Shown here one piece after another: positions 8,922 through 17,668 of a DNA stretch of 41,365 bases. The position numbers and the translations under genes are program-made. Location: NCBI RefSeq assembly GCF_001562015.1, contig NZ_LASA01000098.1:1-41365 (forward strand), in the 5' to 3' direction. How positions within the stretch are numbered: position 1 is the stretch's first letter; every line of letters starts with the position of its first letter. The notes beneath the pieces are model-generated. The model made no database searches, had not been told where the DNA came from, and was given only the letters and a program-made list of their open reading frames with translations. The DNA is from Endozoicomonas arenosclerae. GTDB taxonomy: Bacteria > Pseudomonadota > Gammaproteobacteria > Pseudomonadales > Endozoicomonadaceae.

Positions 8922-8952
8922 TTTAGAGAGAACTGAATAGCCGAGTTATAAT
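8922..8952 (+). promoter_or_regulatory. Candidate promoter of the AraC-type regulator
   Basis: A perfect TATAAT -10 box sits at 8947-8952. A weak TTTAGA or TTAGAG lies 18-19 bp upstream as a possible -35. The expected transcript start, near 8959, leaves a leader of about 28 nt. Confidence 0.4.
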
Positions 8953-8986
8953 CAATCAGACAGAAAATGTATCAGAGTGGACAACC

Positions 8987-9757
8987 TTGCCCCTTATCAC
9001 CGAGTCAGAGCTTTTTAACCCTGATGATTGTTCACAACCTGTCGTGGGCCTGGCTATCAACCATGGCAAACACGACTCGGGTTTGCACAACCACAAGAGA
9101 GCTCAGCTGCTTTATGCAGTCAAAGGCTGTATGAGTATCAGCTTTGACAAAAAGATCTGCATACTGCCACCCACCAGCGCAGTGTGGATTCCACCGGGTG
9201 TTGAGCACAGAGCCAGTATGTCAGGTGAAACATTCTATCGCTCACTGTATTTTGACTGTCAGTGCTTTAACCATCTCCCCACCCGGGAAAAAGTCATTGA
9301 GGTCAACCCTCTGCTACGGGAACTGATTGAAAGAGTTGCCTCCTGGTCACTGGAAAGATCCTTGAGTCAGACAGACCTGGAACTGGTCAGTGTTCTAATC
9401 AGTGAATTCTCTACACCAGAAGCCTGCACCCTGTTTATACCCACACCGTCTGATAAACGACTGAGGATGATTGTTGAGGATTACCTTCTTAACCCGGACT
9501 GCCAAAAAGAGCTCTCACACTACGCAAATCTATGCGGAGCCAGTGGCAAGACGTTAACGCGCCTGTTCAAAAAAGAAACAGGCATGACATTCCAGGCGTG
9601 GAAACAACGACTCCGGGTGATTCACGCTATTCGCTTTCTGGGGGAAGGCCAATCGGTCTCTCAAACAGGACAACGGCTGGGATTCTCAAGCGATAGCGCA
9701 TTTGTACATTTCTTTCGAAAGCATTCAGGTGCAACGCCAGGCAAATACCCACACTAA
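8987..9757 (+). CDS. AraC-family transcriptional regulator
   Basis: A 256-residue regulator: N-terminal cupin-like sensor (residues 20-110, with GLHNHKRAQLLYAVKG and AVWIPPGVEHRA) and a C-terminal double helix-turn-helix (about 160-256). The latter includes LCGASGKTLTRLFKKETGMTF and LGFSSDSAFVHFFRKHSGATPGKY. The start is read as TTG at 8987 because no in-frame ATG exists before the cupin; the ribosome-binding site is weak. It is divergent from one Bcr/CflA pump and upstream of another on its own strand, so either pump could be its target. The cupin histidines resemble those of small-molecule-sensing YdeO/MmsR-like members. Confidence 0.88.
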   Translation: MPLITESELFNPDDCSQPVVGLAINHGKHDSGLHNHKRAQLLYAVKGCMSISFDKKICILPPTSAVWIPPGVEHRASMSGETFYRSLYFDCQCFNHLPTREKVIEVNPLLRELIERVASWSLERSLSQTDLELVSVLISEFSTPEACTLFIPTPSDKRLRMIVEDYLLNPDCQKELSHYANLCGASGKTLTRLFKKETGMTFQAWKQRLRVIHAIRFLGEGQSVSQTGQRLGFSSDSAFVHFFRKHSGATPGKYPH

Positions 9758-9929
9758 AGCCTGCTTCCAGAAACTCTTTACGACGAAGTTTAATTCACCA
9801 ACTACTTATGTCGTCTGTCATTGAGACTTATTTCTAATTCGCCTATTTGCCATATTTTTTTATCTCAATAACATCTAAAATGGCCTGCTCTTCTGTATAC
9901 GACAGCAAACCTCTTTTCTCCCTCAACCC

Positions 9930-9962
9930 TGCGACGGCTGTGTCGCAAACCCGCGTCTGCGG
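9930..9962 (+). promoter_or_regulatory. Two adjacent hairpins upstream of the second efflux pump
   Basis: TGCGAC-N6-GTCGCA (9930-9947) is followed by CCGC-N4-GCGG (9951-9962). They sit about 75 bp before the efflux start, in the 280-bp gap after the AraC gene. They could be an operator, a leader structure, or the transcript end of the AraC gene. The rest of the gap holds nothing I recognise. Confidence 0.3.
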
Positions 9963-10037
9963 ACTTCAGACAGAAGGAACACAACACAAAACCCTGATGA
10001 CAACCTATTGACCCAATCGCATACCCAAGGAAGTACC

Positions 10038-11294
10038 ATGACCATCAATATTGAGAACAGGAGCGATAAGCTACTTTTCATACTGACCCTCGGCGCCTTA
10101 ACCACACTTGGCCCACTGGCCATAGACCTTTACCTCCCTGCAATTCCAGCCATTGCAAAAGAAATGGGAGAGCCCCTGAGCATTATCCAGTACACCCTCA
10201 GTGCCTACACCATCGGTTTTGCCCTTGGCCAGTTATTGTACGGACCACTTTCAGACCGCTTTGGCCGCAGAAAAATAATGTTTCCAGGCCTGGTCGCGTT
10301 TCTTATTACCAATGTTCTGGCCGCACTCTGTGAGACTGGCCTGCAACTGATTATTGTTCGAATTCTTCAGGCCATGGCCGGTGCTGCCGTAATGGTGACC
10401 ATTCCCGCTATGGTTCGGGACCTGTTCCCACGTCAGGAAAGTGCTAAAGTCATGTCGTCTATTTTGATGGTCATGACCGTTGCCCCACTCATTGCGCCTC
10501 TGCTAGGCGGCCAGATTCTTAAATTCCTGGGCTGGGAAAGTCTCTTTATTTTTCTGGCAATACTGTCTGCACTGGCCATGGTTCTGGCTATCTCAAGAGT
10601 ACCGGAAACCCTGCCAGACGATAGAAAGCTGGTGATTCCTCCCAGACAATTATGCCTGACTTACCTGTCTGTCCTGAAAAACCGTGAAGCCATGGGTTGT
10701 ATTCTTTGCCACGCATTTTTCTTTGGTGGCATGTTCGCGTTTATTGCCGGATCACCCTACGTGTATATCGATCTGTACGGTGTGAAGCCGGAAAACTATG
10801 GCCTGCTGTTTGCCGTTAACATTCTGGCCATGATGGCCATGAACATGATCAACATCCGCCTGATTGGTCGCCTGCAGCTGTTCAGCATCCTGAAAACCGG
10901 TAGTATTCTTGCCGCTATCAGCTCGGTGATAATGCTGGTTACCGCCAAGCTGGAAATCGGTGGGCTGGTTGGACTGATGATTCCTATTGTGATTTACATC
11001 AGCTGTATTGGCCTGACAGGCCCTAACTCCAATGCTCTGGCCCTGTCACACTTTCCGAAATCTGCAGGCACAGCTAATGCCATGGCCGGAGCACTGCGCT
11101 TTAGTATTGGCGCTGCTTCCTCTGCAATCGTTGGGTTGTTCCATAATGGTACGGCAATACCAATGGCAGCCGTAATGGCCGTTTGTGGCTTGTTGTCCGT
11201 CGCCTCCCTGTTGCTGGTTAAGAATCAGGGGATTCCCCAGGAAGACCAGATACTGGAAGGTGCTCTCACCTCAGAAGCCAAAGCTTCTGTCTGA
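10038..11294 (+). CDS. Bcr/CflA-type MFS multidrug transporter
   Basis: 418 residues, 12 expected helices. It opens with TLGPLAIDLYLPAIPAIA, the hallmark first helix of Bcr/CflA/EmrD transporters, and has motif A as GPLSDRFGRRKI. The start is placed at the ATG at 10038, preceded by AAGGAAG, rather than at a TTG 30 bp upstream that lacks one. It is a second member of the same family as the pump at 7.7-8.9 kb but clearly diverged, so this is not a recent duplication. A hairpin with T-run follows, so it is likely monocistronic. I considered ArsJ, because an erythrose-4-P dehydrogenase follows, but the first-helix signature argues for drug export. Confidence 0.87.
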   Translation: MTINIENRSDKLLFILTLGALTTLGPLAIDLYLPAIPAIAKEMGEPLSIIQYTLSAYTIGFALGQLLYGPLSDRFGRRKIMFPGLVAFLITNVLAALCETGLQLIIVRILQAMAGAAVMVTIPAMVRDLFPRQESAKVMSSILMVMTVAPLIAPLLGGQILKFLGWESLFIFLAILSALAMVLAISRVPETLPDDRKLVIPPRQLCLTYLSVLKNREAMGCILCHAFFFGGMFAFIAGSPYVYIDLYGVKPENYGLLFAVNILAMMAMNMINIRLIGRLQLFSILKTGSILAAISSVIMLVTAKLEIGGLVGLMIPIVIYISCIGLTGPNSNALALSHFPKSAGTANAMAGALRFSIGAASSAIVGLFHNGTAIPMAAVMAVCGLLSVASLLLVKNQGIPQEDQILEGALTSEAKASV

Positions 11295-11315
11295 TACAGC
11301 CACTGTATAAAAACT

Positions 11316-11356
11316 ATTTTGCCCTGATATGAAAAATGCCGGGGCAAAATATTTTT
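11316..11356 (+). terminator. Rho-independent terminator after the efflux gene
   Basis: ATTTTGCCC (11316-11324) pairs with GGGCAAAAT (11342-11350), followed by ATTTTTC. The loop of 17 nt is rather long. Confidence 0.6.
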
Positions 11357-11436
11357 CATCTACGATAAGTATTCAGCCCACAATAGCGCTTATAATACGG
11401 GCTCAATTCAGCAGTAACGGACCTGACAGCAAGATT

Positions 11437-12447
11437 ATGTATCGAATAGCCATCAACGGATACGGCCGTATTGGCCAGTGTGTTCTTCGTGCTCTTTACG
11501 AGAATGGCTATCGTAAAGACTTGCAGGTGGTGGCCATTAATGAACTGTCTGATCAGGATACTCTGACTTACCTGACTCGCTATGACACCACTCATGGCCG
11601 CTTTCCGGCCAAAGTAGAATCCGCAGAAAATCAGCTGATTGTGGCTGGAGACCCGATTAAACTGCTTCATGAAGCCAGACCCGAAACGATTGACTGGAAA
11701 AGCCTCGACATTGACCTGCTGCTGGAATGCTCCGGCTCATTTAACGAAAGACATCTGGCTGAACAACACATAGAGAGCGGCGCCCGAAAACTACTCTTTT
11801 CACAACCTGCTCAACCTGATGTGGATGCCACTATTGTTTATGGCATTAATGAGCAGGATCTGGATCGTGATCAGCGTATTGTTTCCAGTGCTTCCTGTAC
11901 CACCAACTGCATTGTGCCTGTCATTAAAACCCTGAACGACGCACTGGGTATTGAGTACGGTAGTATCACAACTATTCACTCAGCCATGAACGATCAGCCT
12001 GTGATTGACGCTTATCACCAGAGTGATCTCAGGCTTACCCGCAGTGCCCTGCAGTCCATCATTCCTGTAGATACCGGTCTGGCCAAGGGCATAGATAGAT
12101 TACTGCCTGATTTGCAGGGTTGCTTTAAAGCCAATTCTGTCCGGGTGCCCACCATTAACGTATCCTGTATGGATCTTTGCATTCACGTAAAACAGGAAAC
12201 TACAGAAGCAGAAGTGAACAGAATTCTGGAAAAAGCTACCCATGGTCGTCTCGAAGGGATTCTGGGTTTTTCCAATGAACCTCATGCATCTGTGGACTTC
12301 AACCATGATGCCCGCTCCTGCATTGTTGATGGCACCCAGACCAAAGTTACTTCCGGAAAGCTGGTTAAATTGCTTTGCTGGTTTGATAACGAATGGGGCT
12401 TCTCCAACCGGATGCTGGATGTTGCCAGCTACTGGTTAAAAAAGTAA
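11437..12447 (+). CDS. epd: Erythrose-4-phosphate dehydrogenase
   Basis: 336 residues from the ATG at 11437; an upstream in-frame ATG at 11329 lies inside the preceding terminator and is rejected. Rossmann motif INGYGRIG is at 6-13, and the catalytic loop SASCTTNC has nucleophile Cys154. The segment TTIHSAMNDQPVIDAYH, and the lack of GapA-like signatures, place it with Epd/GapB enzymes. These oxidise erythrose-4-phosphate to 4-phosphoerythronate, the first step of pyridoxal-phosphate synthesis. A role as a second GAPDH cannot be excluded. It precedes pgk on the same strand, the conserved epd-pgk order, but with a 331-bp gap. Confidence 0.9.
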   Translation: MYRIAINGYGRIGQCVLRALYENGYRKDLQVVAINELSDQDTLTYLTRYDTTHGRFPAKVESAENQLIVAGDPIKLLHEARPETIDWKSLDIDLLLECSGSFNERHLAEQHIESGARKLLFSQPAQPDVDATIVYGINEQDLDRDQRIVSSASCTTNCIVPVIKTLNDALGIEYGSITTIHSAMNDQPVIDAYHQSDLRLTRSALQSIIPVDTGLAKGIDRLLPDLQGCFKANSVRVPTINVSCMDLCIHVKQETTEAEVNRILEKATHGRLEGILGFSNEPHASVDFNHDARSCIVDGTQTKVTSGKLVKLLCWFDNEWGFSNRMLDVASYWLKK

Positions 12448-12778
12448 TTATGGACGCAACATGAGTGGGAGAAACATTTTTTCATAGCCCCTAAGGATAT
12501 AAGCTTCATTACAAGCTGGGGAAACTCTATTTTCTGCTTCGCATGGAATGAATTAGTTTCCCTTCATATCTTCAATACTGCCCAGAGTTAAACATTAATC
12601 CTGATCCTCTTCGTTAACTCCTGAAAACCCTATTGATTCACGTCATATCAAGCGAAAGGTACGTACCGACTGACTTATTTTTGTGCTATTGTCCGTGCAA
12701 ATTCTACCCTTCAGTACTGCTGTCTATCCCTGATGGCAGTCGAGCCTTCATTGAACCCGTGCATAGGGAGAGACCCTG
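12448..12778 (+). promoter_or_regulatory. epd-pgk intergenic region with candidate pgk promoter
   Basis: No gene is seen in these 331 bp. Near the pgk end are a 10-bp palindrome, GGTACGTACC (12658-12667), and an extended -10-like TGCTATTGT (TATTGT at 12687-12692). No convincing -35 is present. The unusually long gap suggests that pgk has its own promoter here. Confidence 0.35.
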
Positions 12779-13942
12779 ATGAACGTATTGAAAATGACCG
12801 ACCTGGATCTGTCTGGCAAACGTGTCCTGATCCGTGAAGACCTGAACGTTCCAGTCAAAGACGGCAAAGTCACCAGCGACGCACGCATCCTTGCTTCCCT
12901 GCCTACCATCAAACGTGCTCTGGAATCCGGAGCCAAAGTCATGGCTACGTCTCATCTGGGTCGCCCAACAGAAGGCGAATACGATGAGCAGTTTTCCCTG
13001 AAGCCTGTTGCAGATTACATTGGTAACCTGCTGGGCAAAGAAGTACGCCTGATCAAAGACTGGGTTGACGGTGGCTTTGAAGTGGCTGAAGGCGAACTGG
13101 TCATTCTTGAAAACGTACGTTTTAACAAGGGTGAAAAGAAAGACGATGAAGCGCTGTCCAAAAAAATGGCAGCCCTTTGCGACATCTATGTAATGGATGC
13201 ATTCGGTACGGCTCACCGCGCTCAGGCATCTACCCACGGTGTCGGTAAATTCGCTGAAATTGCCTGTGCAGGCCCTCTGCTGGCAGGTGAACTGGAAGCT
13301 CTGGGCAAGGCTCTGGGCAAGCCTGAGCGTCCAATGTGCGCTATTGTAGGTGGCTCCAAGGTTTCCACCAAACTGACTGTTCTGGAATCCCTGTCTGACA
13401 TTTGTGACCAGCTGATTGTAGGTGGCGGTATTGCCAACACCTTCCTGGCCGCTGCAGGTCACAACGTTGGCAAGTCCCTGTATGAAGAAGACCTGATCCC
13501 GAATGCCAAGGCGCTGATGGAAAAGGTGGATGTACCCATGCCTGTAGACGTGATCTGCGGCAAGAAGTTTGACGAAAATGAACCCGCTGTCGTTAAACTG
13601 GTCACCGAAGTACAAGACGACGACATGATCTTCGACGTGGGTCCTGAAACCCAGAAGCTGTTTAACGAAGTGCTGAAGTCCTCCAAAACCATTCTGTGGA
13701 ATGGCCCTGTAGGCGTATTCGAATTTGACCAGTTTGGTGAAGGCACCCGCTCCATGTCTCTGGCCATTGCCAAGTCTGACGCTTTCTCTATTGCTGGTGG
13801 TGGTGACACTCTGGCTGCTATCGACAAGTACGGAATTAAAGACCGTGTGTCTTATATTTCTACGGGTGGCGGCGCCTTCCTGGAGTTTGTAGAAGGTAAG
13901 AAACTCCCGGCTGTAGCTATGCTGGAAGAAGCCTGCAAATAA
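12779..13942 (+). CDS. pgk: Phosphoglycerate kinase
   Basis: Full-length, 387 residues. It transfers phosphate from 1,3-bisphosphoglycerate to ADP in glycolysis. Motifs: [15 protein letters not shown] (19-33), the sugar-binding [12 protein letters not shown] near 57-68, and the C-terminal nucleotide-site motifs [11 protein letters not shown] and GGGDTLAAI. Codon bias is strong. GGGAGA lies at good spacing before the ATG. In relatives fba usually follows; here a good terminator and an unrelated ModA-like gene follow instead. Confidence 0.97.
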   Translation: MNVLKMTDLDLSGKRVLIREDLNVPVKDGKVTSDARILASLPTIKRALESGAKVMATSHLGRPTEGEYDEQFSLKPVADYIGNLLGKEVRLIKDWVDGGFEVAEGELVILENVRFNKGEKKDDEALSKKMAALCDIYVMDAFGTAHRAQASTHGVGKFAEIACAGPLLAGELEALGKALGKPERPMCAIVGGSKVSTKLTVLESLSDICDQLIVGGGIANTFLAAAGHNVGKSLYEEDLIPNAKALMEKVDVPMPVDVICGKKFDENEPAVVKLVTEVQDDDMIFDVGPETQKLFNEVLKSSKTILWNGPVGVFEFDQFGEGTRSMSLAIAKSDAFSIAGGGDTLAAIDKYGIKDRVSYISTGGGAFLEFVEGKKLPAVAMLEEACK

Positions 13943-13960
13943 CCAGGCGGTAGACTTCAC

Positions 13961-13993
13961 GGGCAGCCAGAGCTATCTCGGCTGCCCTTCTTT
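13961..13993 (+). terminator. Rho-independent terminator after pgk
   Basis: GGGCAGCC (13961-13968) pairs with GGCTGCCC (13980-13987) across an 11-nt loop and is followed by TTCTTT. The GC-rich stem and T-rich tail are convincing. Confidence 0.8.
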
Positions 13994-14072
13994 CCTTCAT
14001 TAATACTTCCTGCACATATCCACATCTGAACTAAGCTCTGTAACTTCACTCACCGCATTGTGGAGAAGAGTC

Positions 14073-15053
14073 TTGCTTCAGTTTCCTCCCCGACAACATT
14101 TGGGCTTCTTAACTAAAATCAGATTCATTTCTTCACCTCCAACTTTCGTCATTATTCTTGGCTTATTCCTCGCCATCGGTGCCAATATAACCCGCGCAGA
14201 TACACTGAAGGTTGCTGTTGCATCCAATTTTCATCACGTTCTGGAAAGCCTGAAAGAAAAGTTTCAGTCCCAATACGGGCATACTCTGGATCTTCACTAT
14301 GGTGCTTCGGGTGATCTGAAAGATCAGGTCAGTGATCCCGCTCGAAAGTTTGATATGTTTCTTTCTGCAGATAATGTCAAAACCGCAGAGCTTGAGCAGC
14401 AGAATAAAGTGCTAGAGCATTCCAGAAAGACTTATGCACAGGGCTTACTGGCGTTCTGGCATGGGCAAGGGGTTTTGGTTAAACCTGAGAATATAAAAAC
14501 CTACATCACTGAAAACAGTCCACCCGCGATACACATCGCTGATCCCGAAGATGCTCCCTACGGGCATGCGGCTAAATCTGTTCTCCAGCAATATGAGCTT
14601 TATCAATCACTGAAAGATCAAGAAAAACTAATTGTCAGTGACCATGTCAGCGAAGCATGGACGAATGTACAGAACGCGTCCGACGCAGGCTTCGTGCCGG
14701 CATCTCTGGTGATAGAAACCGATGGGAACGGCAATGTAATTTTCTTCCCTGTAGGCGTAACCCTGGTACCTCAATCTCTTTATACACCTTTGCTGCAGGA
14801 ACTGGTGATTATCAAGTCAACAGAGCATGAAGCGGCTGCAAAATCACTGTCTGACTTTCTACTTGCCGATGATACTCAACAATTTATAGCGACCAACGGC
14901 TATCTGAGAGCCCCTGTCGAGACTGATGCCTCAGGGGATATGGCAAGCGCGGCAACAACTGTTCACAACCATGAATCCTTTTTCTTAAAAGGCATGCTGG
15001 TTTTAGCTGCGATAAAATATGGCACTCTGCTCATCAAGGCTATTGTGCTTTGA
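14073..15053 (+). CDS. ModA-like molybdate/oxyanion binding protein with C-terminal membrane helix
   Basis: About 326 residues from a TTG at 14073 that has GGAGAAGAG in front; a further in-frame TTG lies at 14058. A long positive N-terminus and hydrophobic stretch (FVIILGLFLAIGANITRA) form a signal peptide. The mature part begins DTLKVAVASNF, and continues with LHYGASGDLKDQV, FDMFLSADN and HIADPEDAPYGHAA. These are ModA signatures for oxyanion binding. The end carries an extra hydrophobic segment, FFLKGMLVLAAIKYGTLLIKAIVL in part, not usual in ModA. No modB or modC is adjacent. It may be a membrane-tethered receptor, or may serve a transporter elsewhere. Confidence 0.8.
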   Translation: MLQFPPRQHLGFLTKIRFISSPPTFVIILGLFLAIGANITRADTLKVAVASNFHHVLESLKEKFQSQYGHTLDLHYGASGDLKDQVSDPARKFDMFLSADNVKTAELEQQNKVLEHSRKTYAQGLLAFWHGQGVLVKPENIKTYITENSPPAIHIADPEDAPYGHAAKSVLQQYELYQSLKDQEKLIVSDHVSEAWTNVQNASDAGFVPASLVIETDGNGNVIFFPVGVTLVPQSLYTPLLQELVIIKSTEHEAAAKSLSDFLLADDTQQFIATNGYLRAPVETDASGDMASAATTVHNHESFFLKGMLVLAAIKYGTLLIKAIVL

Positions 15054-15060
15054 GCCTTAC

Positions 15061-15226
15061 TAGGAGCCTGACTGAGAATAGCGTCCGAGCATAAAATTCA
15101 GTAGAACGAGGCTATTTTTTCGATGGATTTGTGCGAATAGTTGACCTATTTAAGCAAATTCATCGGAAAAATAGGCCGTTCTTTCTGGATTTTAGGCCGG
15201 ACTGTCTATTCTCGGTCAGGCTCCTA
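15061..15226. repeat. 166-bp near-perfect palindrome, MITE-like element
   Basis: Outer ends TAGGAGCCTGAC (15061-15072) and GTCAGGCTCCTA (15215-15226) are perfect inverted copies. The match continues inward as GAGAATAG / CTATTCTC, then TAAAAT, AGAACG and CTATTTTT-type blocks, until about 80 bp per arm are used. No reading frame is inside. The element begins and ends in TA, which would fit insertion at a TA dinucleotide as in the IS630/Tc1 group. It lies 7 bp after the ModA-like gene, so as RNA it could also end that transcript. Confidence 0.65.
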
Positions 15227-15453
15227 AACATAAAACTGAGTTTAATTAACGCTTATGGCTGCTATACATGTTAAGCGGTGCATAGTTCAGCCATGGGAAT
15301 TATAATAACTATCTTTGAATAGAATTTGCGGTGTAACTGCTCAAATCGCAGCCAATTAGCTAGATAGTCCCAAAAGGATGAGTACTCACAAGACTTCTCA
15401 TCCTGACCATCTGGTAGTGAGCTACGCAGCAGAAAAGCATTCAGGGATTTAGT
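15227..15453. other. Intergenic region before the NusG-like gene
   Basis: No gene is seen. AGGGA at 15447-15451 serves as ribosome-binding site for the next gene. A GGTAGTGAG at about 15412 only partly resembles an ops element and is not accepted as one. Confidence 0.4.
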
Positions 15454-16086
15454 ATGCAGAGTAAAGAGTGCTTGGAAGAGGGATGGTACCTGCTCAAAAC
15501 CAGACCCCGTCAAGAGCAGAGAGCCCAAGAGAACCTCGAGACTCAGGGATTTGATGTCTACTGCCCGTTCGTCAAGATGCGTATCAAGGGCCTGCTGAAG
15601 GAAGAGATTCTCTTCCCCGGCTACGTATTTTTGTACCTTGATCTCAAGGATCTTGACCGATACCACAAAATTCGCTCCACACGGGGTGTCAACGAGATTG
15701 TTTACTTTAACAGGATTACCCGTCAGCTCCACAAGGATGGTCGTTTGAGCAAACGCCAGGAACAGGATGTACAGGCTTTGCTCCCCAGACCAATCCCAAA
15801 TGGGCATGAAGTAATTAAGGATATCCGGCTGATTGTCGAAGCCCTGAGCAGTGATGCCCAGGAAACTGGCAAGGTCGTCGGCTTCACTAAAGGCGATAAA
15901 GTGATCATGAACCACCCTCTCTACCGGGAGCTGGAAATGACCTTTATGGCCGACCTGGGTTCAAAACGCGGCCTGATTCTGGTGCAATACATCAAGAAGC
16001 AGCGCAACCCTGAAGGCGACACTGTCTGTGAAGTTGTTTCGCAGAAAGAAATGGAAGTCAGACTTGAGGATCTGGAAAAAGCCTGA
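15454..16086 (+). CDS. NusG/RfaH-family transcription antitermination protein
   Basis: 210 residues. The N-terminal NGN domain opens GWYLLKTRPRQEQRAQENLETQGFDVYCP and contains ILFPGYVFLYLD, both hallmarks of NusG paralogues of the RfaH type. A KOW-like beta segment (GFTKGDKVIMNHPLYRELEMTFM, near 148-170) follows a linker. RfaH is about 162 residues and NusG about 181; the extra length here lies between the domains and at the tail. Such paralogues bind paused polymerase and help transcription of long exopolysaccharide, toxin or conjugation operons. No such operon is in the window, so the target is unknown. Its TGA overlaps the next ATG (TGATG), so the two are translationally coupled. Confidence 0.85.
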   Translation: MQSKECLEEGWYLLKTRPRQEQRAQENLETQGFDVYCPFVKMRIKGLLKEEILFPGYVFLYLDLKDLDRYHKIRSTRGVNEIVYFNRITRQLHKDGRLSKRQEQDVQALLPRPIPNGHEVIKDIRLIVEALSSDAQETGKVVGFTKGDKVIMNHPLYRELEMTFMADLGSKRGLILVQYIKKQRNPEGDTVCEVVSQKEMEVRLEDLEKA

Positions 16087-17090
16087 TGATAGAAAGCCTT
16101 GAGCCCAATGCTGGCAAAGAGCGCCCTGCGCTGAACCCCGAGCACCTTAGGGAACAGATCAAACCACTGACCTTTCCTTTAGAAGCTCAAGGCCTTTCCT
16201 CTTCCATGAGTCCAGATATCAATGAGTATCTGGACTTTTACGGCATTCACTTTGAAGCCCTGTTTCCAGATGTTCGCCACTATTTAGGCAGCATCGACAG
16301 CTGTGGTTACAGCATCTCCTGCCACCTGTTTGAAAAACAGGATGCCAAAGGCACATTTTTCCTTCTGCATGGTTACTACGACCATGTAGGGCTTTACTCC
16401 AGAATCATTCAATTCCTGCTGGAACAGGGATTCAATGTGCTGGCCTACGACTTACCGGGTCATGGACTCTCCAGCGGCAAACCTGCCACGATTCCAGACT
16501 TCTCCATCTACACATTGGTATTGGAAGACATACTGACACATTGTCAGGGTCAGCTGCCCCAACCCTGGCATGCCTATGGCCAGAGTACAGGCTGCGCCAT
16601 TCTCACTGATTGCCTGATAACCCGGGAAGCTCACCAAAAACCCACCCCTTTCCAGAAGGTAGTTTTGTCAGCCCCTCTGGTAAGACCCTGGATGTGGAAC
16701 CTTGGTCGACTGCAGCTGAAACTGGCTAAGTTTTTTATCACTCAACTGCCTCGTAACTACACGGAAAATTCCAGAAAGAAATCCTTTTTGGAGCTTTCGC
16801 ACAACGACCCGTTATCACCGGATATTCTACCAACCCAATGGGTTCTGGCTATGGATCGCTGGATCCGACGTATTGAAACCAGCAAAACCCAATCCCCTGT
16901 CAGCCCATTTATTGTGCAGGGCACTTTTGACCGCACGGTGGATGCCAAACACAATATCCCGATGCTCGAAAAACTCTATACCGAACCCAGTGTCTATTAT
17001 CTTGAAGATGCCAGGCATCACCTGCCCAATGAACTGGACGACACCATCGATGATTACCTCAACTGGCTGACCAAAAAGCTGGCTGAGTGA
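16086..17090 (+). CDS. Alpha/beta hydrolase (lysophospholipase-like)
   Basis: 334 residues with no signal peptide. The core fold shows TFFLLHGYYDHVGLYSRII (oxyanion HG), NVLAYDLPGHGLSSG, the nucleophile elbow GQSTG (Ser167), a likely acid in IVQGTFDRTVD, and the catalytic histidine in DARHHLPNE. The DLPGHGxSxG signature is shared with monoacylglycerol lipases and PldB-like lysophospholipases. The first 80 residues are an extra N-terminal region of unknown role. The start overlaps the stop of the NusG-like gene by one base. Its stop abuts the flavodoxin stop from the other strand, with no space between. Confidence 0.85.
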   Translation: MIESLEPNAGKERPALNPEHLREQIKPLTFPLEAQGLSSSMSPDINEYLDFYGIHFEALFPDVRHYLGSIDSCGYSISCHLFEKQDAKGTFFLLHGYYDHVGLYSRIIQFLLEQGFNVLAYDLPGHGLSSGKPATIPDFSIYTLVLEDILTHCQGQLPQPWHAYGQSTGCAILTDCLITREAHQKPTPFQKVVLSAPLVRPWMWNLGRLQLKLAKFFITQLPRNYTENSRKKSFLELSHNDPLSPDILPTQWVLAMDRWIRRIETSKTQSPVSPFIVQGTFDRTVDAKHNIPMLEKLYTEPSVYYLEDARHHLPNELDDTIDDYLNWLTKKLAE

Positions 17091-17654
17091 TCAGGCTGCT
17101 GCCAACTTTCCAGCCAAATTGGCTACCCGGATACCCAGTTCTACAGCAGTTCTGTAGTCAGCAATGTCCAGCTCTCCTTCTTCAGCCTGAGCAATCAGGC
17201 CACTGCTCGCCCCTAATCGATTGACCTGCTTTGAGCGCAATGAATCTACACCTGCCCAGTGCATACCATGCTGACCAGCCATGACTTGTAGATACTGGAT
17301 TGTTGAATGCTGCTCGCCACTAGGGCTTCCTCCCACAGTAAATCCAGCGGCTACTTTGTCCAGCCAGGCTCTCCGATACCAGAGCTCACTGGAAGCATCA
17401 ACAAAAGCCTTGAACTGTGCGGCGACACCTCCCATGTAAGTCGGCGAACCAAAAACAATGCCATTGGATTCAGTCAGCAGGGACATGACTTCATCATTTT
17501 TATAACGGCCTTCAATAATATCTTTGCCGGAAAGCTTCACTAATACAGCTTCTGATCCGGTCACAGAGTTCACTCCCTCGGCAATGGCAGCAGCCAATTG
17601 CCCGGTGGTACCAGAAGCTGAATAATAAACGACAGAAACTCTATTCTTTTCCAC
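17091..17654 (-). CDS. WrbA-like flavodoxin / NAD(P)H:quinone reductase family protein
   Basis: 187 residues. The FMN-phosphate loop is near residues 11-17 (YYSASGTTGQLAAAI). SPTYMGGVAAQFKAFVD (around 70-86) and a GGSPSGEQHSTIQYL segment match the flavodoxin fold of WrbA-like enzymes, which bind FMN and reduce quinones. It starts at GTG with AGGA eight bases before. It follows the VOC gene by 14 bp, so they form an operon, divergent from a cysteine-rich regulator. A role in redox or electrophile stress is plausible but inferred from context. Confidence 0.83.
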   Translation of the reverse strand: MEKNRVSVVYYSASGTTGQLAAAIAEGVNSVTGSEAVLVKLSGKDIIEGRYKNDEVMSLLTESNGIVFGSPTYMGGVAAQFKAFVDASSELWYRRAWLDKVAAGFTVGGSPSGEQHSTIQYLQVMAGQHGMHWAGVDSLRSKQVNRLGASSGLIAQAEEGELDIADYRTAVELGIRVANLAGKLAAA

Positions 17655-17668
17655 AGCTTAATCCTTGC

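Noticed and set aside
10038-12447. MFS transporter followed by a GAPDH-like gene, as in arsJ-gapdh arsenate resistance
   Set aside because: The transporter has the Bcr/CflA first-helix signature and its own terminator, and the second gene carries Epd features and keeps the usual place before pgk.
12704-13960. 418-codon open frame antisense to pgk
   Set aside because: Same reason: a shadow of a highly biased gene, with low-complexity composition unlike a real protein.
15410-15425. Possible ops element (GGTAGTGAG) before the NusG-like gene
   Set aside because: Only part of the GGCGGTAGNNTG consensus is matched, and no JUMPstart context is present.
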